Shown: positions 27,289-35,557 of the stretch, piece by piece | How positions within the stretch are numbered: position 1 is the stretch's first letter | Layout of the letters: every line of letters starts with the position of its first letter | From: Candidatus Babeliales bacterium | GTDB taxonomy: Bacteria; Babelota; Babeliae; Babelales; JABDEC01 | NCBI GenBank assembly: GCA_031292305.1 | Contig: JARLHJ010000024.1 | Span: forward strand, 13,078 to 77,077 | Reading direction: 5' to 3' | DNA length: 64,000 nucleotides | The notes under the pieces: model-generated | The model's database searches: none | Seen by the model: only the letters and a program-made list of their open reading frames with translations | What the model was told of the DNA's origin: nothing | Program-made: the position numbers and the translations under genes

Positions 27289-28536
27289 ATGATAAGTTTT
27301 ATTCACACGGCAGACATACATTTTGGTGTAGAAAATTATGGCAAGATAGACCCCCAAACAGGGGTGCATACTCGTTTGCTAGATTTTGAACGTGCATTAA
27401 ATGCTTGCATAGATTATGCGATAGAACAAAATGTAGATCTATTTGTTTTTGCAGGTGATGCATATAAAACAGCAAACCCAAGCCCTACCCAACAAAAACT
27501 TCTAATGAAATGTTTATTCAGGCTATATCAAGCAGGAATAGCTGTAATAATAGTTGTTGGTAATCATGACAATCCATTAAGTTTTGGCAAAGCTACTTCG
27601 CTAGATGTTTTTGGTAATATTCCAATAGATGGTTTTCATGTAGTATCTAAACCTAAATCTTTTGTTGTAAATACAAAAAATGGGCCCATACAAATAGTTG
27701 GAATCCCATGGCCAGCACGTAATAATATATCAATTAACACTAAGCATGTATTAAAAACTGCAACAGAAATTACTGAATGTATTTCACAAAATGTAGCACA
27801 CTTAATAGAAAAATTTGCGACTGAATTAGATCCAGCAATACCTGCAATTTTAACAGGCCATTTAACTGTAACTTCAGGCATATTTTCAGGCTCAGAAAAA
27901 CGTGCAATTTTTGGTAATGATCCGGTGTTTATGCCATCTCAATTGGCAATTGCACCATTTGATTATGTAGCACTTGGGCATTTGCATAGATATCAAAATT
28001 TAAATCCTAATGGTTACCCGGCACTAGTTTATTCAGGCTCAATTGAACGTGTAGATTTTGGTGAACGCAAAGAAGACAAAGGTTTTTGCCATATCATAAT
28101 TCATGACAAGGGGAATACAGAGCATAAGTTTATAACTTCACCAATGCGTAAATTTATACAAATAGATTGCCAGCTAAAGCCTGAAGAAGATTTAACACAA
28201 CAGTTAATTAATGAAATTTTAAAACATGATATTACAGAGGCAGTAGTAAAAATTATTTATCGTTTGCCAATGGGCGTAACAGATAATGTTAATTTGCGCA
28301 TTATTCAAGAAAATTGTCAGCAAGCTATGTATCTCGTTGGTGTTATACCAATACGTGAATTTGAAACCCGCCAGAATAGAGCACAAAATATGAAAGTTGA
28401 TATGGATTTGTATTCATTGTTAAATACGTATTTTGCTGCCAAGCCTGAATTCTCAGGCAAACGTGAATCTTTGATTGAAAAAGCTTTGCAACTCCAAGAA
28501 TCTTTAGATAATCAAGAGATAGAAAACGAAGGTTAA
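27289..28536 (+). CDS. sbcD: SbcD-like nuclease, metallophosphoesterase of the Mre11 family
   Basis: Catalytic subunit of the SbcCD nuclease, which opens DNA hairpins and processes double-strand ends. The 415-residue product has all five phosphoesterase motifs: HTADIHFG near residue 5, FAGDAYKT near 53, GNHD near 92, GHLTV near 195 and LGHLHRY near 231, followed by YSGSIERVDFGE, typical of Mre11/SbcD. The ATPase partner sbcC is not adjacent and not in the window. It starts 15 bases after glmU and is probably co-transcribed. Confidence 0.88.
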   Translation: MISFIHTADIHFGVENYGKIDPQTGVHTRLLDFERALNACIDYAIEQNVDLFVFAGDAYKTANPSPTQQKLLMKCLFRLYQAGIAVIIVVGNHDNPLSFGKATSLDVFGNIPIDGFHVVSKPKSFVVNTKNGPIQIVGIPWPARNNISINTKHVLKTATEITECISQNVAHLIEKFATELDPAIPAILTGHLTVTSGIFSGSEKRAIFGNDPVFMPSQLAIAPFDYVALGHLHRYQNLNPNGYPALVYSGSIERVDFGERKEDKGFCHIIIHDKGNTEHKFITSPMRKFIQIDCQLKPEEDLTQQLINEILKHDITEAVVKIIYRLPMGVTDNVNLRIIQENCQQAMYLVGVIPIREFETRQNRAQNMKVDMDLYSLLNTYFAAKPEFSGKRESLIEKALQLQESLDNQEIENEG

Positions 28537-28539
28537 TTT

Positions 28540-29079
28540 TTAATTTAAATAAGAGTCTGCATCTTTTATTTGGTCTTCTAATGTTTTTATAGGAGAATTA
28601 GAAGCGACTGAAGATATAGAACTTGTGTATGTTTCTACATTTTCAACTTTACCAGATTTTGCAAGCTTAAAACTTCTTATTTTAGAATCATTTTCATCAA
28701 AATATAATATATAAATTTCGTTATCTTCAATCTCTACTGGTTCACTGTCAATGATTTGGCCAAAACCAAAATTGTTAGGTAAATTTGCTTTTACTTTAAA
28801 TTTTGTAGCTGTATAAAATTCAAAATTTAAATTGTCTCTGGTTTCTTCTGTAAGTACTATGATAAGTTTATGATCAGGTTGAAGAAATATAATTTGACCA
28901 TTTTTGATATACCCTGGAATAGTATATTTATTAATAGAAGTTCCATTAGGTAAATTGCCTGTAATTTTAACAGGATCAAGAAATGGTTGGATTGTGAATT
29001 GAGTTTGATTTACAAGAGTAAATTGTTTAGCAAATACATTAAATGTAAATATAAGCAAAGCAACTAGTATTTTTTTCAT
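28540..29079 (-). CDS. Small secreted beta-rich protein (family A, copy 1)
   Basis: 179 residues: signal peptide KKILVALLIFTFNVFA, then a beta-rich domain with the family motif FTLVNQTQFTIQPFLDPVK. Paralogues lie at 29188-29694 and 30766-31338; all share (T/I)-x-V-N-x-T-x-(F/L)-x-I-Q-P-F-L-x-P-V-K, a G-Y-I-K-N/D-G-Q-I-(I/V) turn and a late E-D/K-x-x-(I/L)-Y-(I/V) strand. C-terminus ends DADSYLN. No known domain recognised. It lacks the divergent ankyrin partner that the other two copies have. Confidence 0.6.
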   Translation of the reverse strand: MKKILVALLIFTFNVFAKQFTLVNQTQFTIQPFLDPVKITGNLPNGTSINKYTIPGYIKNGQIIFLQPDHKLIIVLTEETRDNLNFEFYTATKFKVKANLPNNFGFGQIIDSEPVEIEDNEIYILYFDENDSKIRSFKLAKSGKVENVETYTSSISSVASNSPIKTLEDQIKDADSYLN

Positions 29080-29187
29080 TGAACAACTCTATTTAAATAA
29101 GAATCTGCTATTTTTATCTCTACTCGTATGTATCCATTTCCTCTACAGGTGTTGTAGCTAATGTAGTAAAGATGAAGTAGAAGCGAC
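29080..29187 (-). pseudogene. Eroded 3' tail of secreted family A copy 2
   Basis: Read on the minus strand this non-coding stretch encodes IADSYLN, the exact C-terminal word (ADSYLN) of copy 1, and in a second frame ATTPVEEMDTYE, similar to the Ser/Thr/Glu-rich tail of copy 3. This shows that copy 2 was once longer. Confidence 0.5.
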
Positions 29188-29694
29188 TCAACGTAAAGGT
29201 TTTCTGCATTCTTTTTCTAAATTTACAAGTTTTTGATAAGTTACATCACCAATTTTCAGTCCTAGAAGATTGTGACTTATAGTTATTTTATGATTGTTTT
29301 CATTATAAAATAATATATAAATTCCATTGTCTTCAATATTCTTTAATTGGCTTTCTATAAAATACTGGAAAGGTTCGTTACCCAAAAAACTTGTTAAAAT
29401 TCCTTTTGCTATAAATTGCGAGGCTGTGGAAAAATCAATTATTAAAGTATTTCCTTTTTCTGTGCTTGGCATTAAGGTATAACCAACATTTGGTTTAATT
29501 TCAATGATTTTCCCATTTTGCACATATCCAATTTCCTTATATTTAGTTATTTGTGCCCCATCTTGCGATAACTTTGTAAATTTTACAGGATAAAGAAAAG
29601 GTTGAATTGTTAAACCAGTCTTATTAATAAGAGTAAATTGCTTTGCAAACACGTTGAATGTAAATATAAGTAAGACTAATATTATTTTCTTCAT
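29188..29694 (-). CDS. Small secreted beta-rich protein (family A, copy 2, truncated)
   Basis: 168 residues, signal peptide KKIILVLLIFTFNVFA and the family motif LTIQPFLYPVKFT. It is shorter at the C-terminus than copies 1 and 3. The 100 bases after its stop still encode, in other frames, TTLATTPVEEMDTYE and IADSYLN, matching the tails of its paralogues, so the gene seems to have lost its end by frameshift. Divergently transcribed from an ankyrin gene across a 150-base region. Function unknown. Confidence 0.6.
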   Translation of the reverse strand: MKKIILVLLIFTFNVFAKQFTLINKTGLTIQPFLYPVKFTKLSQDGAQITKYKEIGYVQNGKIIEIKPNVGYTLMPSTEKGNTLIIDFSTASQFIAKGILTSFLGNEPFQYFIESQLKNIEDNGIYILFYNENNHKITISHNLLGLKIGDVTYQKLVNLEKECRKPLR

Positions 29695-29786
29695 TTGCTA
29701 TCCTTTCAATCTGAAATCTTTACATATCTATAATAGCATATTAATTTTCAAAAAAACAACAATTAGTATTTGTTTGGCTAAAAACA

Positions 29787-29816
29787 TTGTTTTATAAGTG
29801 GTAAATCTGATATGCT
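29787..29816 (+). promoter_or_regulatory. Promoter of ankyrin gene, duplicated divergent region (copy 1)
   Basis: TTGTTT (29787-29792), 18-base spacer, TATGCT (29811-29816), 29 bases before the ATG. The same boxes and spacing recur in copy 2 before the ankyrin gene at 31488. A minus-strand extended -10 (TGC-TATTAT, plus-strand ATAATAGCA near 29730) serves the divergent gene. Confidence 0.45.
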
Positions 29817-29844
29817 TAAAGATATTAAGTTTATTGAGGATTTT

Positions 29845-30747
29845 ATGAAAAAATATTTGTATTTAGTTTTACTTGCCATCTCTTTCGCTTTAAATGCATC
29901 GCAAGAATGTAAAGAAGATATTAGTAAAGGCGAAGTTAAAGCTTGGCAACAAAAACTGGAATTAGGTAAGGCTATGATGAAGGGTCGTTTATCTAAAATA
30001 GAAGAACTATTAAATAGCGGTGTAGATACCAAATCAGTTTTTGAATATTTGCTCAATTTTATGCAAATAAAGAGGGTTAGTATTGAATTGGCTGAGAAAA
30101 TTGGAGAATTGTTCATAAAACACAATATTGATATTGATCAAATATTTCTAGGCAGCACAGTATTTGATAAGGCTATTAATATGTCTGAACTGGAAGCTGT
30201 AAAACTTTTAATAAAACTAGGTGCTGATATAAATAAGCAAGATCTTGATGGTAACACAGTATTAATCGAATTATCAGGTGAATTAGGTTATGAGTTTGAA
30301 GATGAAAATTCTATAACACAAAATTTTAAAAGAAGAATGTTGTTTTTATTATTGTTAAATGGCGCAAATCTAACAATCGCAAATAATGATAATGAGACAT
30401 TTTTTGATTATCTACAAGAAAACGTTGAAGTGCAAAATGTAGTAAATGAGTTTATAGATTACATTTTAGATGCTGAAGGCGTTAATGATATTAAAGGTGC
30501 AGAGAATGCATTGTTAATTGCTGCATATTTAAAAGAGCCTAATTTGGTAAATGCATTATTGCGCAAAGGTTTATGGTTTAAATCACAAGAAAATCATTAT
30601 TATTTTAATAATTTAATTGCTGACCAACCAGATATCCAGGCTTTAGTTAATCAATATAAACTTGAGCATCATTATTTAATAACTAACACATTATTAGACA
30701 ATACAGAATTAGTTCCTGATCTTATTAATGTTGTTCATGAATATTGA
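29845..30747 (+). CDS. Secreted ankyrin-repeat protein (family B, copy 1)
   Basis: 300 residues from ATG 29845, chosen over an in-frame ATG at 29812 because GAGGATTTT precedes it and a signal peptide follows (KKYLYLVLLAISFALNAS). Ankyrin units: LEAVKLLIKLGADINKQD near 125, RRMLFLLLLNGANLTIAN near 175 and GAENALLIAAYLKEPNLV near 230. The stretch IKGAENALLIAAYL and the motif ALLRKGLWFKSQ recur almost unchanged in the paralogue at 31488. Divergent partner of the small beta-rich protein. Confidence 0.65.
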   Translation: MKKYLYLVLLAISFALNASQECKEDISKGEVKAWQQKLELGKAMMKGRLSKIEELLNSGVDTKSVFEYLLNFMQIKRVSIELAEKIGELFIKHNIDIDQIFLGSTVFDKAINMSELEAVKLLIKLGADINKQDLDGNTVLIELSGELGYEFEDENSITQNFKRRMLFLLLLNGANLTIANNDNETFFDYLQENVEVQNVVNEFIDYILDAEGVNDIKGAENALLIAAYLKEPNLVNALLRKGLWFKSQENHYYFNNLIADQPDIQALVNQYKLEHHYLITNTLLDNTELVPDLINVVHEY

Positions 30748-30765
30748 TGCAAATAAAATTTTATT

Positions 30766-31338
30766 TTATTTAAGAAAAGAGTTGGATAATAATTCTCTAT
30801 CTTCCGTTTTTTGTTCTTCATCGGTACTAGCCATGGTAACTAAAGTTGATATAGATGATGCAGAATTGACGGTTGGTAATGCTTGGTTGTGTTCTATTTT
30901 AACATTTATATCTTTATCTTTTAAATACATTTCTACAGATAGTTTATCTGCAGCAATTTTATCCAAACTTACAACATATAAAGCTTTATCTTTAATTTCT
31001 ATTGAATCACTATTCAAATCAATAAAAAAGTTACCAGCATTGTCTAATTTTTGTATAGCTTTTAAATAAAAATTTTGGGCTGTAGAAAAATCTAAAGTTA
31101 ACTGGTCTCGAATTTCGGGTTTAAGCTCAATAGTAATCGATTTATAAGGGTTAATATAAACAATTTGCCCATCTTTAATGTATCCTGGAGTGGTAAAACT
31201 ATTATGATTACCAGCAGAAGTCATTTTTACAGGTGCAAGAAATGGTTGTATTTTTAAATTTGTATTGTTTACAATAGTAAATTCTTTTGCAAACACATTA
31301 TATGTAAATATAAATAAGACTAATATTATTTTCTTCAT
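30766..31338 (-). CDS. Small secreted beta-rich protein (family A, copy 3)
   Basis: 190 residues: signal peptide KKIILVLFIFTYNVFA, then FTIVNNTNLKIQPFLAPVK and GYIKDGQIVYINPYKS, aligning with copies 1 and 2. The tail is Ser/Thr/Glu-rich (SASSISTLVTMASTDEEQ). Ribosome site AAGGGTAGAAA. It is the divergent partner of the ankyrin gene at 31488; pair and spacer together duplicate 29188-30747. No known domain recognised. Confidence 0.6.
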   Translation of the reverse strand: MKKIILVLFIFTYNVFAKEFTIVNNTNLKIQPFLAPVKMTSAGNHNSFTTPGYIKDGQIVYINPYKSITIELKPEIRDQLTLDFSTAQNFYLKAIQKLDNAGNFFIDLNSDSIEIKDKALYVVSLDKIAADKLSVEMYLKDKDINVKIEHNQALPTVNSASSISTLVTMASTDEEQKTEDRELLSNSFLK

Positions 31339-31487
31339 TTTCTACCCTTTCAGTTTGAAATCCCTACATTGCTATAATAGCATATTAATTCTCAAAAAAA
31401 CAGCAATTTGTATTTATTTCGTTAAAAGCATTGTTTTATAAGGTATAAATTTGATATGCTTAAATAAAAGTGAAAATGGAGGTTTTT

Positions 31488-32204
31488 ATGAAAAAGTTTA
31501 TTTATTTATTACTTATTCTAATAATTAGCATAACTTCTCAAGTGTTTGCAGGTAAAGGGAATTGGAAAATTAAATTTAAAATCTTTGGTGATCCACGACC
31601 TATATGTACTCCATTATTTAATAAGTATCATAATGAGCTCCCAATAAAAGTTTGTGAACCTATAAGTGATTTAGACCTAGCTATTAGAGACGGTTTTATA
31701 CCTGGAATAAAAAATTTACTAGAAAGTGAGATAGATATTCAACAATCATTGTTATATGCAATTTGTTACTTAAAAGATCGTCTTTCAGATCAAATACCAA
31801 ATGCTCAAGAAATTTTATTTTTATTATTATTATATGGTGCAGATATAACTTTGAAAAATAAGTATAATGAAGATTTTTTTTATTATTTACGTCGTTCTTT
31901 ATTTTCCGAAGTAACAGAAAAATTTATTAATTATATATTAGCTACAAAAAACCTAGATGAAATTAAAGGCGCTGAGAATGCATTGTTAATTGCTGGTTAT
32001 TTGAATGATGTAAATTTAATAAATGCATTATTGCGAAAAGGTGTATGGTTTAAATCAGAAAAGAATAAATTGTATTTTAATAATTTAATTGCAGATAAGC
32101 CTGCAATCCACGCAGTGGTAAATCAATATAATCATGAAAGAAATTCTTTAATATCAACTCATTTAGTCCCTGAATTAGCAAATATTACTTCAGGATATTT
32201 ATAA
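31488..32204 (+). CDS. Secreted ankyrin-repeat protein (family B, copy 2)
   Basis: 238 residues from ATG 31488, five bases after GGAGG; a GTG at 31470 is a weaker alternative. Signal peptide KKFIYLLLILIISITSQVFA. It is a shorter paralogue of the gene at 29845: the N-terminal portion is different or eroded, while the C-terminal half keeps ILFLLLLYGADITLKN, IKGAENALLIAGYL and ALLRKGVWFKSE. One or two ankyrin units are intact enough to call. Confidence 0.62.
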   Translation: MKKFIYLLLILIISITSQVFAGKGNWKIKFKIFGDPRPICTPLFNKYHNELPIKVCEPISDLDLAIRDGFIPGIKNLLESEIDIQQSLLYAICYLKDRLSDQIPNAQEILFLLLLYGADITLKNKYNEDFFYYLRRSLFSEVTEKFINYILATKNLDEIKGAENALLIAGYLNDVNLINALLRKGVWFKSEKNKLYFNNLIADKPAIHAVVNQYNHERNSLISTHLVPELANITSGYL

Positions 32205-32237
32205 TATTGAATGCTTGAAAAGAATTGCCGCTCTAAT

Positions 32238-33371
32238 TTACAATCCTAGTTCTGAAATATGTTCAGGTACCTTTTGATCAGGCTTATAAACTATAGCTTT
32301 AGAATGTAAATTATCATTTACCTTTTGAGCGGCTTGTTCATGTTTCTGAGTTTGTAATTTTTCTACAATTACTTTTTTTCTTTCTTCAAGTGGCACTGTG
32401 ATATCAGGTTGTTTATCTATTAATTTAAACAAATCAAAGCCGTCATTAAGTTCTTTTATATAAATTGATCCAATAGCCATATCTTCTAAAAACTTACTAG
32501 AATCTGTGACTTCAGCCTTTTTGATTGTAATTGGTAAATCCCAAATAATATAATCTAAGTTTTTTGTTCCTGCTGCGAATTCTTCCAATTCTTTTTTTAA
32601 TTCTTCTTTAGTTTTTGTAGAATCTAAAAGTACAAAAGTAGTTTCTATTGTATAAACAGCTTCTTTATAAACTGGGTGTTGCTCATAATAATCTTGTATT
32701 TCTTTTTCTAACACAACTAATTGTGAGCTCATTTCATAATTTAAAGCAGTATTTGCTCTATAGATTTTTTTAAAACTTTCATAAAAATCTTCTAGACTTT
32801 CATATCCCCAAGTTTCTGTTAATTTTTTAAGTTGTTTTTTATCAGTTAAATTTGCTCGTTTTAAATATTTATTAACATCATCATCAGTTAAATTAATTTT
32901 AAATGTTTTACCTAGGTTATCTGCTAATGCTTCGTTAATTAAATCATCTAGTGTATATTTACCACCATCAAAGCCACGCTTTTTAATATCTGACATTGTG
33001 ATAATTTGTACATCTGTTGAATCTTGAGTTGAAGTTGTTACTTCTGCTTCTATTTTATCTAATAGTTCTAGTTTTCCCGGTTCAAAGTCTGGTTCTACAG
33101 GCTTTGCTGAAGCATCAGGAACTATTTCACTTTTTTCAATTAAAGGACTCTCTTCTTGAATATGTGTATCAACAATTGGCAATTCTGTTGTATTATTTGG
33201 AACTACTTCTTCTTGAATAACTTTGAGTTCTGTATTTGTTAGTTCTGCTGCAGGAATATCTGTTTTTGGTTCTAATGTTTTAACTGATTCTTCTTTTGGT
33301 AATTCAGTTTTAATATCAGCTAAATCATCACTTAAAATATAAGGTGTAAATAAAAATAAGAAGATAAACAT
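32238..33371 (-). CDS. SurA-like periplasmic chaperone
   Basis: 377 residues. ATG 33371 follows TTGGAG by six bases; signal peptide MFIFLFLFTPYILS. Residues 20-110 are a Glu/Pro/Thr-rich low-complexity linker. Residues about 125-240 match a SurA/trigger-factor-like N-domain: TLDDLINEALADNLGKTFKI, DDDVNKYLKR, WGYESLEDFYESFKK, and EIQDYYEQHPVYKE. The following 110 residues take the place of a parvulin isomerase domain but lack clear parvulin signature residues. A role in escorting outer-membrane or secreted proteins is likely. Two related genes lie just downstream on the map (33753-35474). Confidence 0.6.
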   Translation of the reverse strand: MFIFLFLFTPYILSDDLADIKTELPKEESVKTLEPKTDIPAAELTNTELKVIQEEVVPNNTTELPIVDTHIQEESPLIEKSEIVPDASAKPVEPDFEPGKLELLDKIEAEVTTSTQDSTDVQIITMSDIKKRGFDGGKYTLDDLINEALADNLGKTFKINLTDDDVNKYLKRANLTDKKQLKKLTETWGYESLEDFYESFKKIYRANTALNYEMSSQLVVLEKEIQDYYEQHPVYKEAVYTIETTFVLLDSTKTKEELKKELEEFAAGTKNLDYIIWDLPITIKKAEVTDSSKFLEDMAIGSIYIKELNDGFDLFKLIDKQPDITVPLEERKKVIVEKLQTQKHEQAAQKVNDNLHSKAIVYKPDQKVPEHISELGL

Positions 33372-33445
33372 TTTGAACTCCAAGAAAATTTAATTCGAAT
33401 TCATGGTTGTATCAAGCCCACCTTGGGATTGAATAATTAAGTATC

Positions 33446-33485
33446 GCTCATCCTGAGCAAGCAGAACATGCTAATCAAAGGACGA
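33446..33485. repeat. REP-like extragenic palindromic element
   Basis: Contains GCTCATCCTGAGCAAGC and a complementary-looking AAAGGACGA end. The core TCA(C/T)CCTGAGC recurs at 40154-40195. Only two copies in the window. Confidence 0.35.
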
Positions 33486-33691
33486 AATCACTTACCATGA
33501 ACGGAACCTGGAAAGTTATTTAAAAAATCAAAACTTAATTACAGAAAAGACTCTCTAAATATTACTAAAAATTAGATGCTTTGCCAATAAGCAATAGGCT
33601 ATTGTGAAAAAATTCCAGAAACCCTTAATCCTCAGTGTTTTTGCCTATGCAAAAAAGTATCGAAATATAGGTATCAAAATATGTTTACAAT

Positions 33692-33727
33692 AAAAAAGGG
33701 ACCTACAATTAAGCGGGTCCCTTTTTT
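33692..33727 (-). terminator. Rho-independent terminator
   Basis: Perfect 12-bp stem AAAAAAGGGACC / GGTCCCTTTTTT with a 12-base loop, 25 bases past the stop of the gene at 33753. Nearly the same hairpin, with the same loop start TACAATTAAG, follows the paralogue at 34452. Confidence 0.85.
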
Positions 33728-33752
33728 ATTTAATATTGTGCTATATTTCTTA

Positions 33753-34331
33753 TTAGCTTATTTTTCTCAAATTTTCAAAATATTGGTTATTTTCAACCAC
33801 ATTATATTCAGCTTTAAATTGGGGAATTTCAGCATTTATCATTTCTGTTATTATTTTATTTTTTAATGTCTTTTTGATTGTTGGTTTTGCTTCTTCAAAT
33901 GTTGCATATTTTTCTTCATCTTTATTTTTTTCATAATATTCTAAAGCATCTTCATCAGAAGGTTCTACTACAGAATAGCGCTTAATGAATTCTTCAGAAT
34001 CTAAAGATTCTTTGATAGCTTCCATCATTCTGTTTTCTTTTTTCTTATATTCAGGTGTATTTCTAATGCCATTACGTTTAGCCCATTCACTAATAATAAT
34101 AGCCTGCATTTTTGCATTAAAGAATTGTTCTCTAAAATCAGGAATTAACTGTAACATAAGCTTTGCTTGTTCGTTTGCGTCAGTAATTTCTTCAATAAGA
34201 TTATCAAAGTCGCATTGAGTTAATACTGCTTTGCCATCAATACGAAGCAATGTTGGATTTGTTTCTGAAGCATAACTTGATGCGCTAGCTATTAAGGCAA
34301 TGCTTAAAGCTACTTTTTTATATAATTTCAT
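33753..34331 (-). CDS. SurA/PrsA-like chaperone lacking the isomerase domain
   Basis: 192 residues with signal peptide (KKVALSIALIASASSYA). It matches the 340-residue neighbour from LLRIDGKAVLTQCDFDNLIE through EEITDANEQAKLMLQLIPDF and KRNGIRNTPEYKKKENRMME to DEDALEYYEKNKDEEK, then jumps directly to the neighbour's C-terminal helix (FEEAKPTIKKTLKN ... YFENLRKIS). About 95 residues, the whole isomerase domain, are missing with the frame intact. It would keep only the chaperone core. The Ala-rich tail of the neighbour is also absent. Confidence 0.7.
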   Translation of the reverse strand: MKLYKKVALSIALIASASSYASETNPTLLRIDGKAVLTQCDFDNLIEEITDANEQAKLMLQLIPDFREQFFNAKMQAIIISEWAKRNGIRNTPEYKKKENRMMEAIKESLDSEEFIKRYSVVEPSDEDALEYYEKNKDEEKYATFEEAKPTIKKTLKNKIITEMINAEIPQFKAEYNVVENNQYFENLRKIS

Positions 34332-34400
34332 ATGTGTTCCCTAAATTTTGGCCCTATGTTTATTCTTTATCAGATTATCATATTGCCTATTTTAAGCAAT

Positions 34401-34436
34401 AAAAAAGGGACCTACAATTAAGTAGATCCCTTTTTT
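34401..34436 (-). terminator. Rho-independent terminator, duplicate of the 33692 hairpin
   Basis: AAAAAAGGGA / TCCCTTTTTT stem around the loop CCTACAATTAAGTAGA, just past the stop of the gene at 34452. Sequence kinship with 33692-33727 shows that gene and terminator were duplicated together. Confidence 0.85.
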
Positions 34437-34451
34437 ATAATTCTAAATTAA

Positions 34452-35474
34452 CTAAGCAGCAGCAGTGTGCTTAACTGGTTTAACAGTTTTAGCTTCAGGT
34501 GCAGCAGGCATAGCTTGCGCCATTTCTTGAGCTTGAGCAGCTTGGTCATGTGCTGCTTTGTTTCTCAAATTTTCAAAATATTTACTGTTTTCTTCTATTT
34601 TGTATTCTGTTTCAAGTTTAGGAAGTTCGGTGTTAACCATTTCTTCTAATTTTCTAGGCTTTAACATATGTTTGATAGTTTCTTTTACTTCTTCAAACTT
34701 TTTGTGCGCGCCTTTATCTTTGCTTTTTGAAACTACAACCCATGCTGTGCCTTGCGCATCTTTAACCATAGCTGTGTCAGGGAATTGTTTAGAAGATAAT
34801 ACTTTTGCTTTAATAGCATTGTCAACCATACTATCTTGAGTTATTACACCAAAAGAAGTTACAGGTAATTTTTGTTCTTTAGCTAAAGCTTCTACTTTTG
34901 CGCCATTGTTTTTTACTTTTTTAGCAAATTCACTAGCTTTTGCACCATCTTCAAATCTTACACCAACTGCTAATACGCCAGGGGTATTGCTTGCAATTCT
35001 AGGGTCTTTATCTTTGTTTTCTTCATAATATCTTAATGCATCTTCATCAGATACTTCTACAGAATGGTGTTTGACGAATTCTTCAGAATCTAAAGATTCT
35101 TTGATTGCTTCCATCATTCTATTTTCTTTTTTCTTATATTCAGGTGTATTTCTAATGCCGTTACGTTTTGCCCATTCGCTGATAACAATTGCTTGTTTTT
35201 TTGCTTTAAAGAATTGTTCTCTGAAATCTGGAATTAATTGTAGCATAAGTTTTGCTTGTTCATTTGCTTGTGTAATCTCTTCTATAAGATTATCAAAATC
35301 GCGTTGTGTTAATGCTGTTTTTCCATTAACAGTAAGCAATGTTGTGTTTGTGTCGCTTGAACAACAAGTGTCACAATCTAGACTGTCTTGATTTTGTGAA
35401 AACCATTTACAACTAGGCAAAGATAATAATGCTAGTACAATGACTGCATTTTTAAAGAAATTTTTTGTAACCAT
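34452..35474 (-). CDS. Foldase lipoprotein, SurA/PrsA-like peptidyl-prolyl isomerase
   Basis: 340 residues. N-terminal signal with a plausible lipobox LPSC (Cys about 22). Residues 45-160 form the chaperone domain (LLTVNGKTALTQRDFDNLIE, LMLQLIPDFREQFFKAKKQA, EALRYYEEN-type helix). Residues about 165-265 are in the place of the parvulin-like domain (VGVRFEDGAKASEFAKKVKN, VTSFGVITQDSM, AWVVVSKSKDK). A C-terminal helix and an Ala/Pro-rich tail follow. It is likely anchored in an envelope membrane and assists folding of exported proteins. The neighbour at 33753 is a shortened copy. Confidence 0.75.
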   Translation of the reverse strand: MVTKNFFKNAVIVLALLSLPSCKWFSQNQDSLDCDTCCSSDTNTTLLTVNGKTALTQRDFDNLIEEITQANEQAKLMLQLIPDFREQFFKAKKQAIVISEWAKRNGIRNTPEYKKKENRMMEAIKESLDSEEFVKHHSVEVSDEDALRYYEENKDKDPRIASNTPGVLAVGVRFEDGAKASEFAKKVKNNGAKVEALAKEQKLPVTSFGVITQDSMVDNAIKAKVLSSKQFPDTAMVKDAQGTAWVVVSKSKDKGAHKKFEEVKETIKHMLKPRKLEEMVNTELPKLETEYKIEENSKYFENLRNKAAHDQAAQAQEMAQAMPAAPEAKTVKPVKHTAAA

Positions 35475-35557
35475 TTTTTCCCTTTTATTTATGTAAACTT
35501 TTAACTTCTAAGAGTGTAGCATAGGTAAAAAATGTTGCAAAAAATTATTTTAAGAAT

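Larger units (their letters stand above)
33372..33752. other. Non-coding region with REP-like element and terminator
   Basis: 381 bases without a credible gene. It holds a REP-like segment at 33446-33485 (TCATCCTGAGC ... AAAGGACGA) and, at 33692-33727, the terminator of the gene at 33753. The upstream part should contain the promoter of the SurA-like gene, but I cannot assign boxes with confidence. Confidence 0.5.

Noticed and set aside
30728-31069. Plus-strand frame of 113 codons overlapping the beta-rich copy 3
   Set aside because: Overlaps a convincing minus-strand signal-peptide gene; starts inside the end of the ankyrin gene without its own ribosome site.
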